Source: DASUGC01 sp035606665
GTDB lineage: Bacteria > Acidobacteriota > Vicinamibacteria > Vicinamibacterales > SCN-69-37
Direction of reading: 5' to 3'
DNA length: 64,000 nt
Assembly: GCA_035606665.1 (NCBI GenBank)
Contig: DATNEY010000054.1
Coordinates: forward strand, 74,285-138,284
Shown: one piece after another, positions 1 through 8,488 of the stretch
How positions within the stretch are numbered: the stretch's first letter is position 1
Layout: the number at the start of each line of letters is the position of its first letter
Position numbers and translations under genes: made by a program
The notes under the pieces: generated by a model
Told to the model about the DNA's origin: nothing
What the model saw: the letters and a program-made list of their open reading frames with translations, nothing else
Databases searched by the model: none

Positions 1-1
1 C

Positions 2-856
2 AGCCGCCATCCGCTGACCGCATACGCCACATCAGTTGAGGCGAACCCGCGCGGCGTCAACGTGCCCTTCGATTATCAGGTGTCCTACCTGCACTACCGG
101 GACCAGTTCGGGCAAAGCGGGCGTTTGTTGTGTCCTTACTACACGTCAGAGGCCACCGGCGTAGAAGGCAGCGGCGGTTGTCAGATTTGGCGGCACCGAC
201 CTGCCGTGTGCATGACGTTCTTCTGCAAGATCTCGAGCGGACCGCTCGGTCAACGCTTCTGGTCGGAAGCAAAGCGTTTGCTACTGGCTATCGAGGAGCG
301 TCTGCCCGTCTGGTGCGCGAAGGAGCTGGGGATCGCGCCTGCGGGACTCCTGACTCCGTTGTCTCAGCCCGACCGGCTCTCGCGCGAGCCCGCCAATCGG
401 CAGACCAGCAGCACGAACCCGAAGCCGGTGCCGGCTGAATCGTGGGGGCCCTGGCGTAACCGAGAGGTCGAGTTCTTCATCAACTGCGAACGGCTCGTCG
501 CATCGCTGTCATGGCCTGAGGTCGTCGCAATCTGCGGCGCCGAAGTCGGCGCGCTCGGCTCCGTCGTCCACTCGACATCGGTCGAGATGCTCAGTCAGGA
601 CATGCCGGCGCGGATGTCGCTGGGGCCGATGCAACTGCTCGGCACCACGCCGCGCGGCGTGATGGTCAGCACGTACCGCACAACGGATCCACGGGAGCTG
701 GACCGCCGTCTACTCGCATGTCTGTTAGAGGTTGACAATGCCACGGCCGAGGAAATCACGAATATCGCTGCACAGCGGTATGGCATCAGTCTGGACAACG
801 CGTTGATTAGACGACTGGCCGAATTCGGTATCCTTCGCGGTTCACCTGGGCAATAG
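2..856 (+). CDS. Cysteine-motif (YkgJ-like) protein, 5' end outside window
   Basis: The reading frame is open from base 2 to the stop at 856, so the gene begins upstream of the window; GTG at 62 is only an internal candidate start. Near its N-terminal part it has CPYY, then GCQIWRHRPAVCMTFFCK, a spacing of cysteines with an R-P-x-x-C core that resembles the metal-binding YkgJ-type cysteine cluster. The rest (about 200 residues) matches nothing I recognise and lacks a signal peptide or membrane segment in the visible part; the last 60 residues look like a small helical, winged-helix-like segment (EEITNIAAQRYGISLDNALI). Function is unknown; metal binding is inferred only from the cysteines. Confidence 0.6.
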   Translation, partial: SRHPLTAYATSVEANPRGVNVPFDYQVSYLHYRDQFGQSGRLLCPYYTSEATGVEGSGGCQIWRHRPAVCMTFFCKISSGPLGQRFWSEAKRLLLAIEERLPVWCAKELGIAPAGLLTPLSQPDRLSREPANRQTSSTNPKPVPAESWGPWRNREVEFFINCERLVASLSWPEVVAICGAEVGALGSVVHSTSVEMLSQDMPARMSLGPMQLLGTTPRGVMVSTYRTTDPRELDRRLLACLLEVDNATAEEITNIAAQRYGISLDNALIRRLAEFGILRGSPGQ

Positions 857-955
857 ACGGCCGCTCCCGCTGCGCCTGAAGTGGCGAGGATTGCGACCGT
901 ATCGCCCTTCGCTGGGGGCAGGCCTCGTCCCGCGCTACGACCAACAAAACTTGTT

Positions 956-2380
956 TCATTTTCTTTTCAGTCTCAACGAAGGGTCTTTCCCAAGAGCATT
1001 GTTAAGCAACTGCAGGCCCCGCAGGTACATCGCGACCTGCCGATCCGGGCTCTCCGCGTGGAGCGGCAGCATGCTGAGGAACAGCAGCGCCGTGATCAGC
1101 GTGATCTCCCGCCTGTCGAATAGCGAGAAGAACCTTCGCTCGAAGCAACGGCGAACCTCCGCCTGACGTGTGGCGGCGTGGACGTCAAAGCGAACGTCGT
1201 CGCCTTTTACGACGACACTGAAGAGATCATTGATGATCGAATCGTAGTTGCCGATCAGCGAGTGATACAGCTTGGCGACGTCATAGCGTGGATCGCCATA
1301 GATGCCTGGCGCGCCGAAGCGGCCGCGCGGATCGACGAAGCGGCAGACGCCGCTGTGCAGGTCGAAGAGGATGTTCGAGAAGCCGAGGTCGCCGTGGATG
1401 ACCGACCAGGTGAAGCGCTCGTCGAGCGCGCCGACCGCGGCCTCGATCCGGTCCCACAAGGCATGGACCCCGGCGAGCCGCCGGCCGTTGACCACCACCG
1501 CCGGTCGGGCGAGCAGCGACATCAGGAGCGGCGGCCCGGCGACCCGGGCGATGCGGCGCGCCGTCTTGCCGAGATACATCTCGGCGAGCACCCCAGGTGG
1601 AGATGGTGCGCGCTCGGTCATGAAGCGCCCAGCCACAACGTCGAGCAGCCGCGAGAAGATGTCGTCCCAGACCGCGACCTCCAAGTCGGCGAAGAGGAAC
1701 AGTTCGCTGAGCGATGGGTAGGCGTAGTACTCCATGCGCAGCCAGGGACGCTCGGCATCGCGGCTGGCGTCGAGCACGCGCGGGAAGAAGACGGCGAGGT
1801 GAGGAGGGAGGCGCTGGAGATAGTCGATCTGGTCCACGAGCGAGGCGGGCCGTCGGCTGCTTTTGGTGACTACCCCGGCGCCGAGGTCGTAAACCAACGT
1901 GTTGAAGGAGCGTTCGCGCACGACTGGGCCGTGCGTCCACCGGCGCGCCGGCTCGGGACTTCCGGAGGCGCAGCGCCCGTCGCCGTCGAACGCGCCAGTG
2001 CGGGCGAGCGACGCCCGCGCCAGGCGCTCGAGCCTCGCCGGGCCGACCACCTCCACCGGCGCCCCGTCCGGCAGGATGCGCCGGCACGAAGCCACCGCCT
2101 CCGCGATTGGGGCCTCAGGGGCCACAGTCACGACGCGGAGATCCCCGCCGGGGCCGATGACGCTGCGGCAGAGCGCCTCGAGGAAGCTCGACCGGCCGCT
2201 GGCGGCCCACACGAAGCGCCGTCGGCCGCGGCGTACCAGCTCGCGGACCGCCCAGAAGAGTACAGGACGACCGAAAAGCGGCCCCAAGGCGATGCCCGCG
2301 GACGTGGTCAGCGCCGGCTGGCCGCCTGGCGCCGCGCGGTGGGCCACCAGCAGCACCCGGGAGTCGTCGGCCTTGGTCAT
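956..2380 (-). CDS. APH-fold small-molecule kinase with degenerate N-terminal nucleotidyltransferase-like domain
   Basis: A 474-aa protein. The C-terminal two thirds is an aminoglycoside/choline-kinase-like fold: catalytic HGDLGFSN at residues 329-336 (catalytic D331, metal-binding N336), a VDPRG loop with D350 in the DFG position, and a likely ATP lysine near K173. The first ~110 residues (RVLLVAHRA..., GPLFGRPVLFWAV) look like a Rossmann-type nucleotidyltransferase remnant but lack the usual GxGTR signature, so activity there is doubtful. It is the last gene of a four-gene minus-strand cluster, 40 bases after the PhyH gene. Such kinases in surface-polysaccharide loci phosphorylate small polar groups; the substrate here is unknown. 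Confidence 0.65.
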   Translation of the reverse strand: MTKADDSRVLLVAHRAAPGGQPALTTSAGIALGPLFGRPVLFWAVRELVRRGRRRFVWAASGRSSFLEALCRSVIGPGGDLRVVTVAPEAPIAEAVASCRRILPDGAPVEVVGPARLERLARASLARTGAFDGDGRCASGSPEPARRWTHGPVVRERSFNTLVYDLGAGVVTKSSRRPASLVDQIDYLQRLPPHLAVFFPRVLDASRDAERPWLRMEYYAYPSLSELFLFADLEVAVWDDIFSRLLDVVAGRFMTERAPSPPGVLAEMYLGKTARRIARVAGPPLLMSLLARPAVVVNGRRLAGVHALWDRIEAAVGALDERFTWSVIHGDLGFSNILFDLHSGVCRFVDPRGRFGAPGIYGDPRYDVAKLYHSLIGNYDSIINDLFSVVVKGDDVRFDVHAATRQAEVRRCFERRFFSLFDRREITLITALLFLSMLPLHAESPDRQVAMYLRGLQLLNNALGKDPSLRLKRK

Positions 2381-2420
2381 ATGTTCTTTGGCTCGGGAAA
2401 CGACCCACGGCCGCGCCCGG

Positions 2421-4073
2421 TCAGAGGTCCATGCCCACGGTCACGACCGCCGCGCGCATCGCGTCGGGGCCCTCGATCTCCACTACCTCGAGCGGCTCCC
2501 GTCGCCAGTCGAGCTCGCCCCAGAAGAGCCGGTCTCGGCCACCCTGCTCTCGGATGTAGGTGACGAGCCAGTAGTAGTTGGCGCGCGCAAACGGCCGGAT
2601 CCTCCGCGGCGGGGTCGGCGACGACCAGCGGAGCGGCACGAGTGTCCCGGTCATCCGACCTGCGTCCTCGGTGATCGCGGCCCAGGGCACAGCCGCGCCT
2701 GGCTCGCCGGCCGGCGCCACATCGACGACGACGCCGAAATGCTCCTCGGTGGCGATCGAGGCAAGATGGATGTCGTGGACCTCCATGTCGGCGGGGGCGA
2801 TGAGGAAGGGGTCGGTCGCATTCCAGGAGCGGCCGTCTCCCAGCGGGCCGCTCCAGCGGCAGCTCACCCCCGAGCCGTCACCCGCTACGAGGTAGACGAC
2901 CCACCCCCAGGCCACGCGAGTGGCGTCCCCTAGGCCGTTGAAGTGGACCTGGCCACCGCGGCTGTCGGGGAACTCGGCGAGCCGCTCCCATCGTGCGAGG
3001 TCGTCGCTGGCGAGAAGCAGCGTCGAGCCAGCGTCCTCGCGCGTCGCGCAGAGGAACGTGCGATCACCGGCCTGGAGCGCGTTCAACCCGGCGAGCGGAC
3101 CGCCGCTCAGATCGAGCCCCGCGGCGTCGTCGACGTCCTCGACCGGTCTCCAACTCACGAGGTCTTGGCTCACCAAGTGGCGCAGCCGGCGCGGGTCGGC
3201 GCGGTCGATGGCGAGCAGCCGGCTCGCGCCGCGTATGTGGAGTGCCGCCTGGCCGACGATACCGGCCTCGCCGGCGAAGCCATCGCGGAGAGTGTGAGCC
3301 GCGCCGGCGGCGACCTCCGGGAACCGGAAGCGGATACCGAAGCGCTCCGCCAGGTAGCGGTTCGAAAGCGACTTCTCGATCGTCGACATGTCGTCGAACG
3401 GCTTGTGACCGGGCGCGACGCGCCGGTCCGGGTACCACCGGAACAGCAGCACTTGGCGGACGTGCTCGGGGTCGGCGACGTTGTTGGTGCCGCAGTGGCC
3501 CAGAAGGTGGTGCACGACGAGCACGTCTCCCGGCTCAGCCAGGAGTTCCGTGCCCTCGCCGCCGAGACCGGTCAGATCAGCGTTGGGGGCGAAGCGGTCG
3601 AGCGTCTCCGACATGAGGGTGCGGTAGAACCGATGGGAGCCGTCGATGTAGACGAGTGCCCCGCCGCGCGGGCGAACCGGCGTCAGGAAAGTGAATGAGG
3701 AGACGACCCAGTCGGACGGGGCGAGCGTCGGGTAGTCGTCGTCGAGGTGTATCTGCTGGAAGCGCCAAACCGCGTCCGGGTCGTAGGCGCGCGGGTGGTG
3801 GTCGCTGAAGCGATGGCGCAGCACGTATCGCGGCCCGGCGAGTTCGGCGACCGCGGCGGCCACCGTCTCGCTGCAGCAGGCCTCGACCTCCGGGCTGCTC
3901 GTATCGGGAGCGGGCAAAGCCAACTTCTCGAGCGCGGCGGCGACCACGTCGGGTCCCACGGCGCGTTTCAAGACCAGGAACCCGTGGGCGATGAAGTGCT
4001 CGTGATCGGCCGGCGACAGCACGGTGGCCGCGGAGCGCTCGGTCGCGGTAGGGGCTTTGCTCTTTGGGATCAT
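2421..4073 (-). CDS. Phytanoyl-CoA dioxygenase (PhyH)-like protein fused to a GH43/68-like propeller domain
   Basis: A 550-aa protein. Residues ~20-235 form a PhyH-type Fe(II)/2-oxoglutarate oxygenase: iron ligands H109-x-D111 (QIHLDDD) and H193 (LLGHCGTNN), with R206 or R212 placed to bind 2-oxoglutarate. Residues ~270-545 have repeated blade-like phrases (SQDLVSWRPV, SDDLARWERL) typical of five-bladed glycosidase propellers of the GH43/GH68/GH117 kind. Its ATG overlaps the stop of the nucleotidyltransferase gene (ATGA), so the two are translationally coupled. PhyH-like enzymes hydroxylate small molecules or sugars; with glycosyl- and nucleotidyltransferase neighbours, oxidation of a surface sugar or its substituent is a reasonable inference. 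The fusion is unusual. Confidence 0.7.
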   Translation of the reverse strand: MIPKSKAPTATERSAATVLSPADHEHFIAHGFLVLKRAVGPDVVAAALEKLALPAPDTSSPEVEACCSETVAAAVAELAGPRYVLRHRFSDHHPRAYDPDAVWRFQQIHLDDDYPTLAPSDWVVSSFTFLTPVRPRGGALVYIDGSHRFYRTLMSETLDRFAPNADLTGLGGEGTELLAEPGDVLVVHHLLGHCGTNNVADPEHVRQVLLFRWYPDRRVAPGHKPFDDMSTIEKSLSNRYLAERFGIRFRFPEVAAGAAHTLRDGFAGEAGIVGQAALHIRGASRLLAIDRADPRRLRHLVSQDLVSWRPVEDVDDAAGLDLSGGPLAGLNALQAGDRTFLCATREDAGSTLLLASDDLARWERLAEFPDSRGGQVHFNGLGDATRVAWGWVVYLVAGDGSGVSCRWSGPLGDGRSWNATDPFLIAPADMEVHDIHLASIATEEHFGVVVDVAPAGEPGAAVPWAAITEDAGRMTGTLVPLRWSSPTPPRRIRPFARANYYWLVTYIREQGGRDRLFWGELDWRREPLEVVEIEGPDAMRAAVVTVGMDL

Positions 4074-4810
4074 GTCAGCTCCTTGTCCGTCCTCTCCCGC
4101 TGCGCCCCGTCAGCCCGCACGACGGCCTCGAAGCGGCCGATCTTCTCCGTCTCGCCGAGATCGACGAAGCGCGTTGCCCGCACCATCTCGACCCGGGGGC
4201 GGCGCGTCAGGTAGAACTGCATGGCGCCGGAGACGAAGAACTCGCCATTCGTCCTCAGACCGGCGGCAAACTGGGTCTCCAAGGCCCAAAGGAGATCGCG
4301 CGGATAACTGAAGTGATAGATCCCGGCTACCGCGTCGCTCGAGATGGGCTCCTTCTCGCGGATCTCGGTAATCCAGCCGGCCGCTTCGGTGACAAAGCTC
4401 TTCGCCGGGTCGTCGGAGCGCACGGTGAGGATGGACCCGTCGATCGGCCGGCGGGACCAGCCCGGCCACTGGAAGGCGGAGTCGGCGAAGAAGTCGCAGT
4501 CGATGATCGCCACTTGATCCGCGGCGGCGATGTGCGGCGCGGCGCAGTAGACGGTGTCGGCGGCACCGCGGAGATCGTGCTGCTGCTCGACAAGCGTCGC
4601 TTGCGGCCGCAGCCGCGCGAGCGCCGGTACCACCGCGTCGCGCTGCGACTCGTGGTAGACGACGACCAGGTCCTCCGGCTGGTGGTGGATGGACTCCAGC
4701 GCCCAGAGCAGCAACTCGCGCTGGGCCGCCAGCACCAGGCACTTCGGCAGGCCAGCGGCGCGGCCCTGCGTGCGCCGTCCCCGGCCCGCCACTGGCATCA
4801 GGATCTTCAT
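4070..4810 (-). CDS. Sugar-phosphate nucleotidyltransferase
   Basis: A 246-aa NTP-transferase family protein starting at MKILMPVAGRGRR: the nucleotide-binding loop is AGRGRR (residues 8-13) with K23 in LPKCLVL, and the metal-binding DCD at 104-106. The frame extends upstream to 4873, but that would overlap the glycosyltransferase, and the family N-terminus starts at 4810. It lies 16 bases after the GT2 stop and overlaps the PhyH start by ATGA. It probably activates a phosphorylated sugar or alditol with an NTP for a cell-surface glycan; substrate and nucleotide cannot be told from sequence. Confidence 0.75.
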   Translation of the reverse strand: MKILMPVAGRGRRTQGRAAGLPKCLVLAAQRELLLWALESIHHQPEDLVVVYHESQRDAVVPALARLRPQATLVEQQHDLRGAADTVYCAAPHIAAADQVAIIDCDFFADSAFQWPGWSRRPIDGSILTVRSDDPAKSFVTEAAGWITEIREKEPISSDAVAGIYHFSYPRDLLWALETQFAAGLRTNGEFFVSGAMQFYLTRRPRVEMVRATRFVDLGETEKIGRFEAVVRADGAQRERTDKELT

Positions 4811-4826
4811 GGCGAGGACGCTGCGC

Positions 4827-5612
4827 TCAAGCCCCTCTCGCCGTGAGGGTCTGCTCGGTGAACCGCCCGCCAAGGTAGAAGTTGACGGTGTAGCGTTCGG
4901 TGCAGCCGTAAGGTACGCCGTCGCCGAGCAGCCGCAGCGAGAGCTCGTCGTCCTCGCCGAGCCCCGCCGCCCGCTCCTCCTCGCTGTACTGGGTCTTGAA
5001 GAGGTACCGCAGGTGCTCGACGCGACGGAAGAAGAACTCGTTGGCGTCGAGCCCGAATGGCTTGCCGCCGACGCTCAGCCTGTCCGCCGCCAGGTTGGTG
5101 CCGGGTTGGTAGACCCCAAGTGCCGCAAGATCGCGGTACGTGCGCTCAGCCGTCGCCGCGTCCTTGTCCCACGGATGGAGCGGGTCGGTGTAGGGGCTGC
5201 CGTCGGGCAGCATGAGCTTTCGGAAGCACGAAGCGCCAGCGAGCCCCGGCTCGGCCTCCAGGAGCTGCACCAGCGACGAGACGTGATCCGGATCGATGGT
5301 GTTGTCGCTGTCGAGATGCCCCACGTACTCGCCCGAGGCCGCGGCGATCCCGATGTTGCGCGCTCTGGCGATGCGCGCCGACAGGTACTCCGCGTGCGGG
5401 CTCCGCCAGTCGGGAGCGTGCAGCACCCGCACCTCGGGGTTGATCTCGCGCAGGCGCTTCTCGAGCGCGGGCAGCAGCGGACAGCGGTCGCCGACGATCA
5501 GATGCTCGATCGCCGGCCAGTCTTGTGCGGCGACCGAGGCGACGGCACGCAGGAGGGTCTCGGTCCTGCCGAAGGTCGGAGTGACAATCGTTACCAACGG
5601 CTGAGCTCTCAT
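4827..5612 (-). CDS. Family 2 glycosyltransferase
   Basis: A 261-aa GT-A fold glycosyltransferase: N-terminal VTIVTPTFGRTETLLRAVAS, acceptor/donor region ARNIGIAAASGEYVGHLDSDN with the DxD metal motif at D101-S-D103, and a later GEDDELSLRL block (E-D-D catalytic-base region). I place the start at ATG 5612; the longer frame to 5798 is low-complexity and contains a good promoter (5640-5668) that would sit inside it. First gene of the cluster GT2, nucleotidyltransferase, PhyH fusion, kinase. No membrane segment, so a cytoplasmic or peripherally bound enzyme of surface glycan synthesis. Confidence 0.8.
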   Translation of the reverse strand: MRAQPLVTIVTPTFGRTETLLRAVASVAAQDWPAIEHLIVGDRCPLLPALEKRLREINPEVRVLHAPDWRSPHAEYLSARIARARNIGIAAASGEYVGHLDSDNTIDPDHVSSLVQLLEAEPGLAGASCFRKLMLPDGSPYTDPLHPWDKDAATAERTYRDLAALGVYQPGTNLAADRLSVGGKPFGLDANEFFFRRVEHLRYLFKTQYSEEERAAGLGEDDELSLRLLGDGVPYGCTERYTVNFYLGGRFTEQTLTARGA

Positions 5613-5639
5613 TGGACCGAATGCGTGGAGCGCAGGCTC

Positions 5640-5668
5640 TTTTACGCTTCGGCCCGGGGGACTGTCAA
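5640..5668 (-). promoter_or_regulatory. Candidate sigma-70-like promoter for the GT2 cluster
   Basis: Read on the minus strand there is a perfect TTGACA (-35, 5663-5668), 17 bases, then GTAAAA (-10, 5640-5645). The expected start of transcription is about 20 bases upstream of the ATG at 5612. The -10 match is only moderate. Confidence 0.4.
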
Positions 5669-5970
5669 GGCGCGCAGACGATGGACTACGACCAGGTGAC
5701 CTCAGACTATCCGTGCGGCGGGTCTTTAGGGGCAAGTCACTGGGCCCGAGACTTCCGTCGCTAGTCATGACATGCCCACTCGATGGCTTCCTGCACACCT
5801 ACATTGGCTCCGCGCTAATTGCGGACCAGTCCACACATCTCCGCATCGTCCCTTGGTCACATTCTTCGAAGCGCGCGCCATGTCTCCCGCGCACGTGGTG
5901 GGCCGCACGGCTAAAGTCGGCGTCGTTGGTGTCGTTTCTCAGCTACTGAGGGCTCTTCGGCTAGACTCCG
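5669..5970. other. Intergenic region with no supported gene
   Basis: Divergent gap between the GT2 cluster (left, minus) and the small plus-strand gene at 5977. A 78-codon plus-strand frame (5713-5949) has no recognisable motif and is rejected. Apart from the GT2 promoter next to it I see no clear RNA structure or repeat. Confidence 0.5.
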
Positions 5971-5976
5971 GTGTCC

Positions 5977-6399
5977 ATGTCTTCGCCTCGTCTCACGATC
6001 GCCTTCGCCATGTTCTGCCAGGAGTACGACCCAGAGCGGCCGACCGACCTGCGTCAGATGACGACCGGACTCGCCGGATGGAATGCCGAGGCGTGGCCGA
6101 CGGTGGAGCTGACGCTCGCAATGGGACTCTGGAACGCGGGCGGCGCGGGGCAGGTGCGATGCAGATTGGGCATCCGCAGACCCGACGACGACGTTCAATA
6201 CGTTGGCGAGGGCGACACGATGGTGAACGACCCCGGTGAGATGGTAATCCTGCCGCTCAAGTTCACGCTGACGCTGGATCGCCCTGGCACGTACTGGGCC
6301 GTCGCGGAATTCGATGGTGTGCCACTCGCAGAAGTGCCGTTCACGGTGACGCCGGATCCGCCGCCGACGGCTATGAGCCCGGGGCTCGTTTCCCCCTGA
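5977..6399 (+). CDS. Small uncharacterised protein, possibly DUF6941-like
   Basis: A 140-aa protein starting MSSPRLTIAFAMFCQEYD (GTG at 5971 is an in-frame alternative two codons earlier). It looks like a single beta-sandwich: residues about 45-125 alternate short strands and end GTYWAVAEFDGVPLAEVPFTV, a pattern I associate with the DUF6941 family, whose role is unknown. No signal peptide. The stop codon lies inside the loop of a strong hairpin shared with the convergent LPS operon. Confidence 0.5.
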   Translation: MSSPRLTIAFAMFCQEYDPERPTDLRQMTTGLAGWNAEAWPTVELTLAMGLWNAGGAGQVRCRLGIRRPDDDVQYVGEGDTMVNDPGEMVILPLKFTLTLDRPGTYWAVAEFDGVPLAEVPFTVTPDPPPTAMSPGLVSP

Positions 6400-6424
6400 C
6401 TCTTCGGAAACGAGCCCCGGGCTC
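6375..6424. terminator. Bidirectional hairpin between convergent genes
   Basis: Perfect inverted repeat: left arm 6375-6393, right arm 6406-6424 (19 bp each), 12-base loop. It overlaps the last codons and stop of the plus-strand gene (stop at 6397-6399) and lies just past the stop of the minus-strand LPS operon (6428), so it can end transcription from both sides. A run of three T/A in the arm is the only U-tract-like feature. Confidence 0.6.
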
Positions 6425-6427
6425 GTA

Positions 6428-6925
6428 TCACCGCAGCAGATACAGCACCGCCATTCCTATCGCGAGACCGATCACCGCGCGGTACTCGCGGTTCGCGCGG
6501 ACGCGCGCAAAGCTGAACGCCCGTTCGACCGGCGGAGCCGCGCCGGTCTTGTACGCCGAGTACTCGCCCTTGAACTTCGCGTCGAGGGTCGCCTCCTCCG
6601 TGCGAATGGCGGCGGTCAGCGTCAGTCCCATGTAGGCCGCGACGATTACAGCGCACCACCAATTCCTCGCGGCGACGACAAACCCCAGCGCCATGATCGA
6701 AGAGCCGAGGTACAGCGGGTGACGCACGAAGCGGTACGGTCCGGACCGCGTGACCTCGCGCGATTTCTCGATGTGGCCCGCGGCCCAGATGCGCAGCGCC
6801 TCTCCCACGGCCGCAATCGCAAAACCGAGGCACATGGACGTCTGCGTGGGCGCGGCCAGGTAGAACGCCGCAATGGCGAAGGCAAACCCAAGGGGAACAC
6901 GCAGCCGCGCCAGTACCTTCAGCAT
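6428..6925 (-). CDS. Isoprenylcysteine carboxyl methyltransferase (ICMT)-like membrane protein
   Basis: A 165-aa integral membrane protein with about four hydrophobic segments and the ICMT/PEMT signature: GPYRFVRHPLYLGSSIMALGF (SAM-binding R-H-P-x-Y) followed by RTEEATLDAKFKGEYSAYK (E-E...F..Y..Y). I choose ATG 6925, two bases after the stop of the GT9 gene; the GTG-started extension to 7033 is a shadow of GT9 coding sequence. Bacterial homologues methylate unknown, usually lipid or quinone-linked, substrates. Last gene of the LPS operon, so a role at the membrane or envelope is likely but unproven. Confidence 0.7.
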   Translation of the reverse strand: MLKVLARLRVPLGFAFAIAAFYLAAPTQTSMCLGFAIAAVGEALRIWAAGHIEKSREVTRSGPYRFVRHPLYLGSSIMALGFVVAARNWWCAVIVAAYMGLTLTAAIRTEEATLDAKFKGEYSAYKTGAAPPVERAFSFARVRANREYRAVIGLAIGMAVLYLLR

Positions 6926-6927
6926 GT

Positions 6928-8004
6928 CTACCCCGGCAGCCGTTGCGCGATCGCGCCGGTCACCTGTTCGACTGTCACTCGTCCGAGGCACCACTCGCCC
7001 GGCCCGAGGCGGCACTGACGCTGGTAGTGGCACGGGCAGGATTCATAGAGAGAAACCGACACATCTGCCGTTTCCCATGGGCCATTTCTCATCGGGTTCG
7101 TCGGTCCGAAAATCGAGACGGTCGGCGTGCCCACCGCGGATGCGACGTGCAACGGACCCGTGTCGCCCGACACGAACAGCTTCGCGTGACGCGCGAGGGC
7201 CACGAGATCCTTGAGACTGGTCGGCGGCGCCAGACGCGCCGCGCCGCCGGACGCACGCACGACATCCTCCGCGGCACCTTGCTCGCCCGGCCCCCACAGC
7301 ACGACCGACGGCAGGCCTCGACTCTCCATCACCCATCGCGCGGCCGCACCGAACCGATCCGGAAGCCATCGCTTGTTCGGCCAGGCCGCGCCAGGATTGA
7401 TCAGTACGAACGGGCGCGGGTCGCGCGCGACGAACTCCTCGACGATGGGAGAAGCGACGGCGCGAATCGGGAATTCGAGTTCCTCCCCTGTGCCGCCGGC
7501 CGCGGCCGCAAGGGCCAGATTCTTGCGCACGACGTGCCCGCCCTCTGCCACGTCGGCGCGTTCTGAATAGAACATCGTCGCGAGCGATTCACGTACGCCT
7601 GCGCGGTCGAAACCGATGACTCGTGTCGCCGCCGATAGACGCGCAAGCGACGCGGACTTGACCAGCCCCTGGAAGTCGATCGCCATCGCGTAATGCCGCC
7701 GGCGCATCACGCGAATGGCGTCGATCCAGGCGCCGGCGCCTCGTCTTTCGAGAACGACCAGCGAGGAGATCACCGGTACGAGTTCGAGAAACTCCCGGTG
7801 AGGCGCTTCGACCAGCCAGTCGATTTCAGAGTGGGGCCAGGCCCGTCGAATCGCGCTGACCGCGGGCAGCGTATGCACGAGGTCGCCCAGCGATCCAAGG
7901 CGGACGATCAATATGCGGGGGGACTTCGTCCCCGCCGCGCCCCCCTCACGCGCTCGCTCGCGGGGACCCCACTGCCCCGCTCCGGTCCCGCGGCTCACTC
8001 GCAT
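6928..8004 (-). CDS. Family 9 glycosyltransferase (heptosyltransferase, WaaC/RfaC-like)
   Basis: A 358-aa GT9 protein: RILIVRLGSLGDLVHTLPAV (donor-side N-terminal motif) at residues 30-49, and the C-terminal FVSGDTGPLHVASAVGTPTVSIFGPT nucleotide-sugar loop. It should transfer heptose from ADP-heptose to the Kdo/heptose inner core of LPS on the cytoplasmic membrane face. ATG 8004 overlaps the end of rfaE2 by 10 bases. The first ~28 residues (Gly/Arg-rich) are not part of the fold and come from a GC-rich repeat-like stretch, so a later start or an added N-terminal tail is possible. Heptosyltransferase I is the natural assignment since a WaaF-like enzyme is also encoded here. Confidence 0.8.
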   Translation of the reverse strand: MRVSRGTGAGQWGPRERAREGGAAGTKSPRILIVRLGSLGDLVHTLPAVSAIRRAWPHSEIDWLVEAPHREFLELVPVISSLVVLERRGAGAWIDAIRVMRRRHYAMAIDFQGLVKSASLARLSAATRVIGFDRAGVRESLATMFYSERADVAEGGHVVRKNLALAAAAGGTGEELEFPIRAVASPIVEEFVARDPRPFVLINPGAAWPNKRWLPDRFGAAARWVMESRGLPSVVLWGPGEQGAAEDVVRASGGAARLAPPTSLKDLVALARHAKLFVSGDTGPLHVASAVGTPTVSIFGPTNPMRNGPWETADVSVSLYESCPCHYQRQCRLGPGEWCLGRVTVEQVTGAIAQRLPG

Positions 8005-8480
8005 GGCTCGTTCGCATTGCCCAGACGCTTGAGGAGCTCGCGCGTTGAGTGATCCTTGGGGTCGCCGACAATCGCAATCCGTCCGCCGTAGCCTCGAACC
8101 GTCTCGCGCTCGGGAACCGTGTCGACCGTGTAGTCGGTGCCCTTGCAGTGGACGTCGGGCTTGATCTCGCGGAGCAGGCGGTCGACGGACGGCTCGCCAA
8201 ACAAGACGACGTAGTCGACGCCACGCAGCGCGGCGACCATCTCGGCGCGTGCCGCTTCCGGCATGACCGGCCGATCCTGGCCCTTCAGCCCGCGAACGGA
8301 CTCGTCGTTGTTGACGGCGACGACCAGCCGGTCGGCCTCGGCTGCGGCGCCCGTGAGGTAGCGAACGTGGCCGACATGCAGGATGTCGAAGCAGCCATTC
8401 GCGAAGGCGACGGATCGTCCCGCACGACGATCGTCTTCGACCAGCGCAGCGAGCTCTCGATCGGTGACCACGCGTCCCAT
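7995..8480 (-). CDS. rfaE2: D-glycero-beta-D-manno-heptose 1-phosphate adenylyltransferase
   Basis: A 161-aa nucleotidyltransferase equal to the C-terminal half of E. coli HldE: FANGCFDILHVGHVRYLTGA with the catalytic HxGH at 35-38, GLKGQDRPVMPEAARAEM and the CKGTDYT motif. It makes ADP-heptose from heptose-1-phosphate. Start at ATG 8480; the frame further upstream is a shadow of rfaE1. It is 8 bases from the kinase gene, so the two activities fused in enterobacteria are separate polypeptides here. Confidence 0.92.
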   Translation of the reverse strand: MGRVVTDRELAALVEDDRRAGRSVAFANGCFDILHVGHVRYLTGAAAEADRLVVAVNNDESVRGLKGQDRPVMPEAARAEMVAALRGVDYVVLFGEPSVDRLLREIKPDVHCKGTDYTVDTVPERETVRGYGGRIAIVGDPKDHSTRELLKRLGNANEPCE

Positions 8481-8488
8481 CGTTACGG

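Noticed and set aside
1178..2563. Long plus-strand frame opposite the kinase gene
   Set aside because: Arg/Glu/Asp-rich shadow of the minus-strand gene, which carries HGDLGFSN and other clear motifs.
5713..5949. 78-codon plus-strand frame in the 5.6-6.0 kb gap
   Set aside because: No ribosome site, no motif, unlike neighbouring coding sequence.
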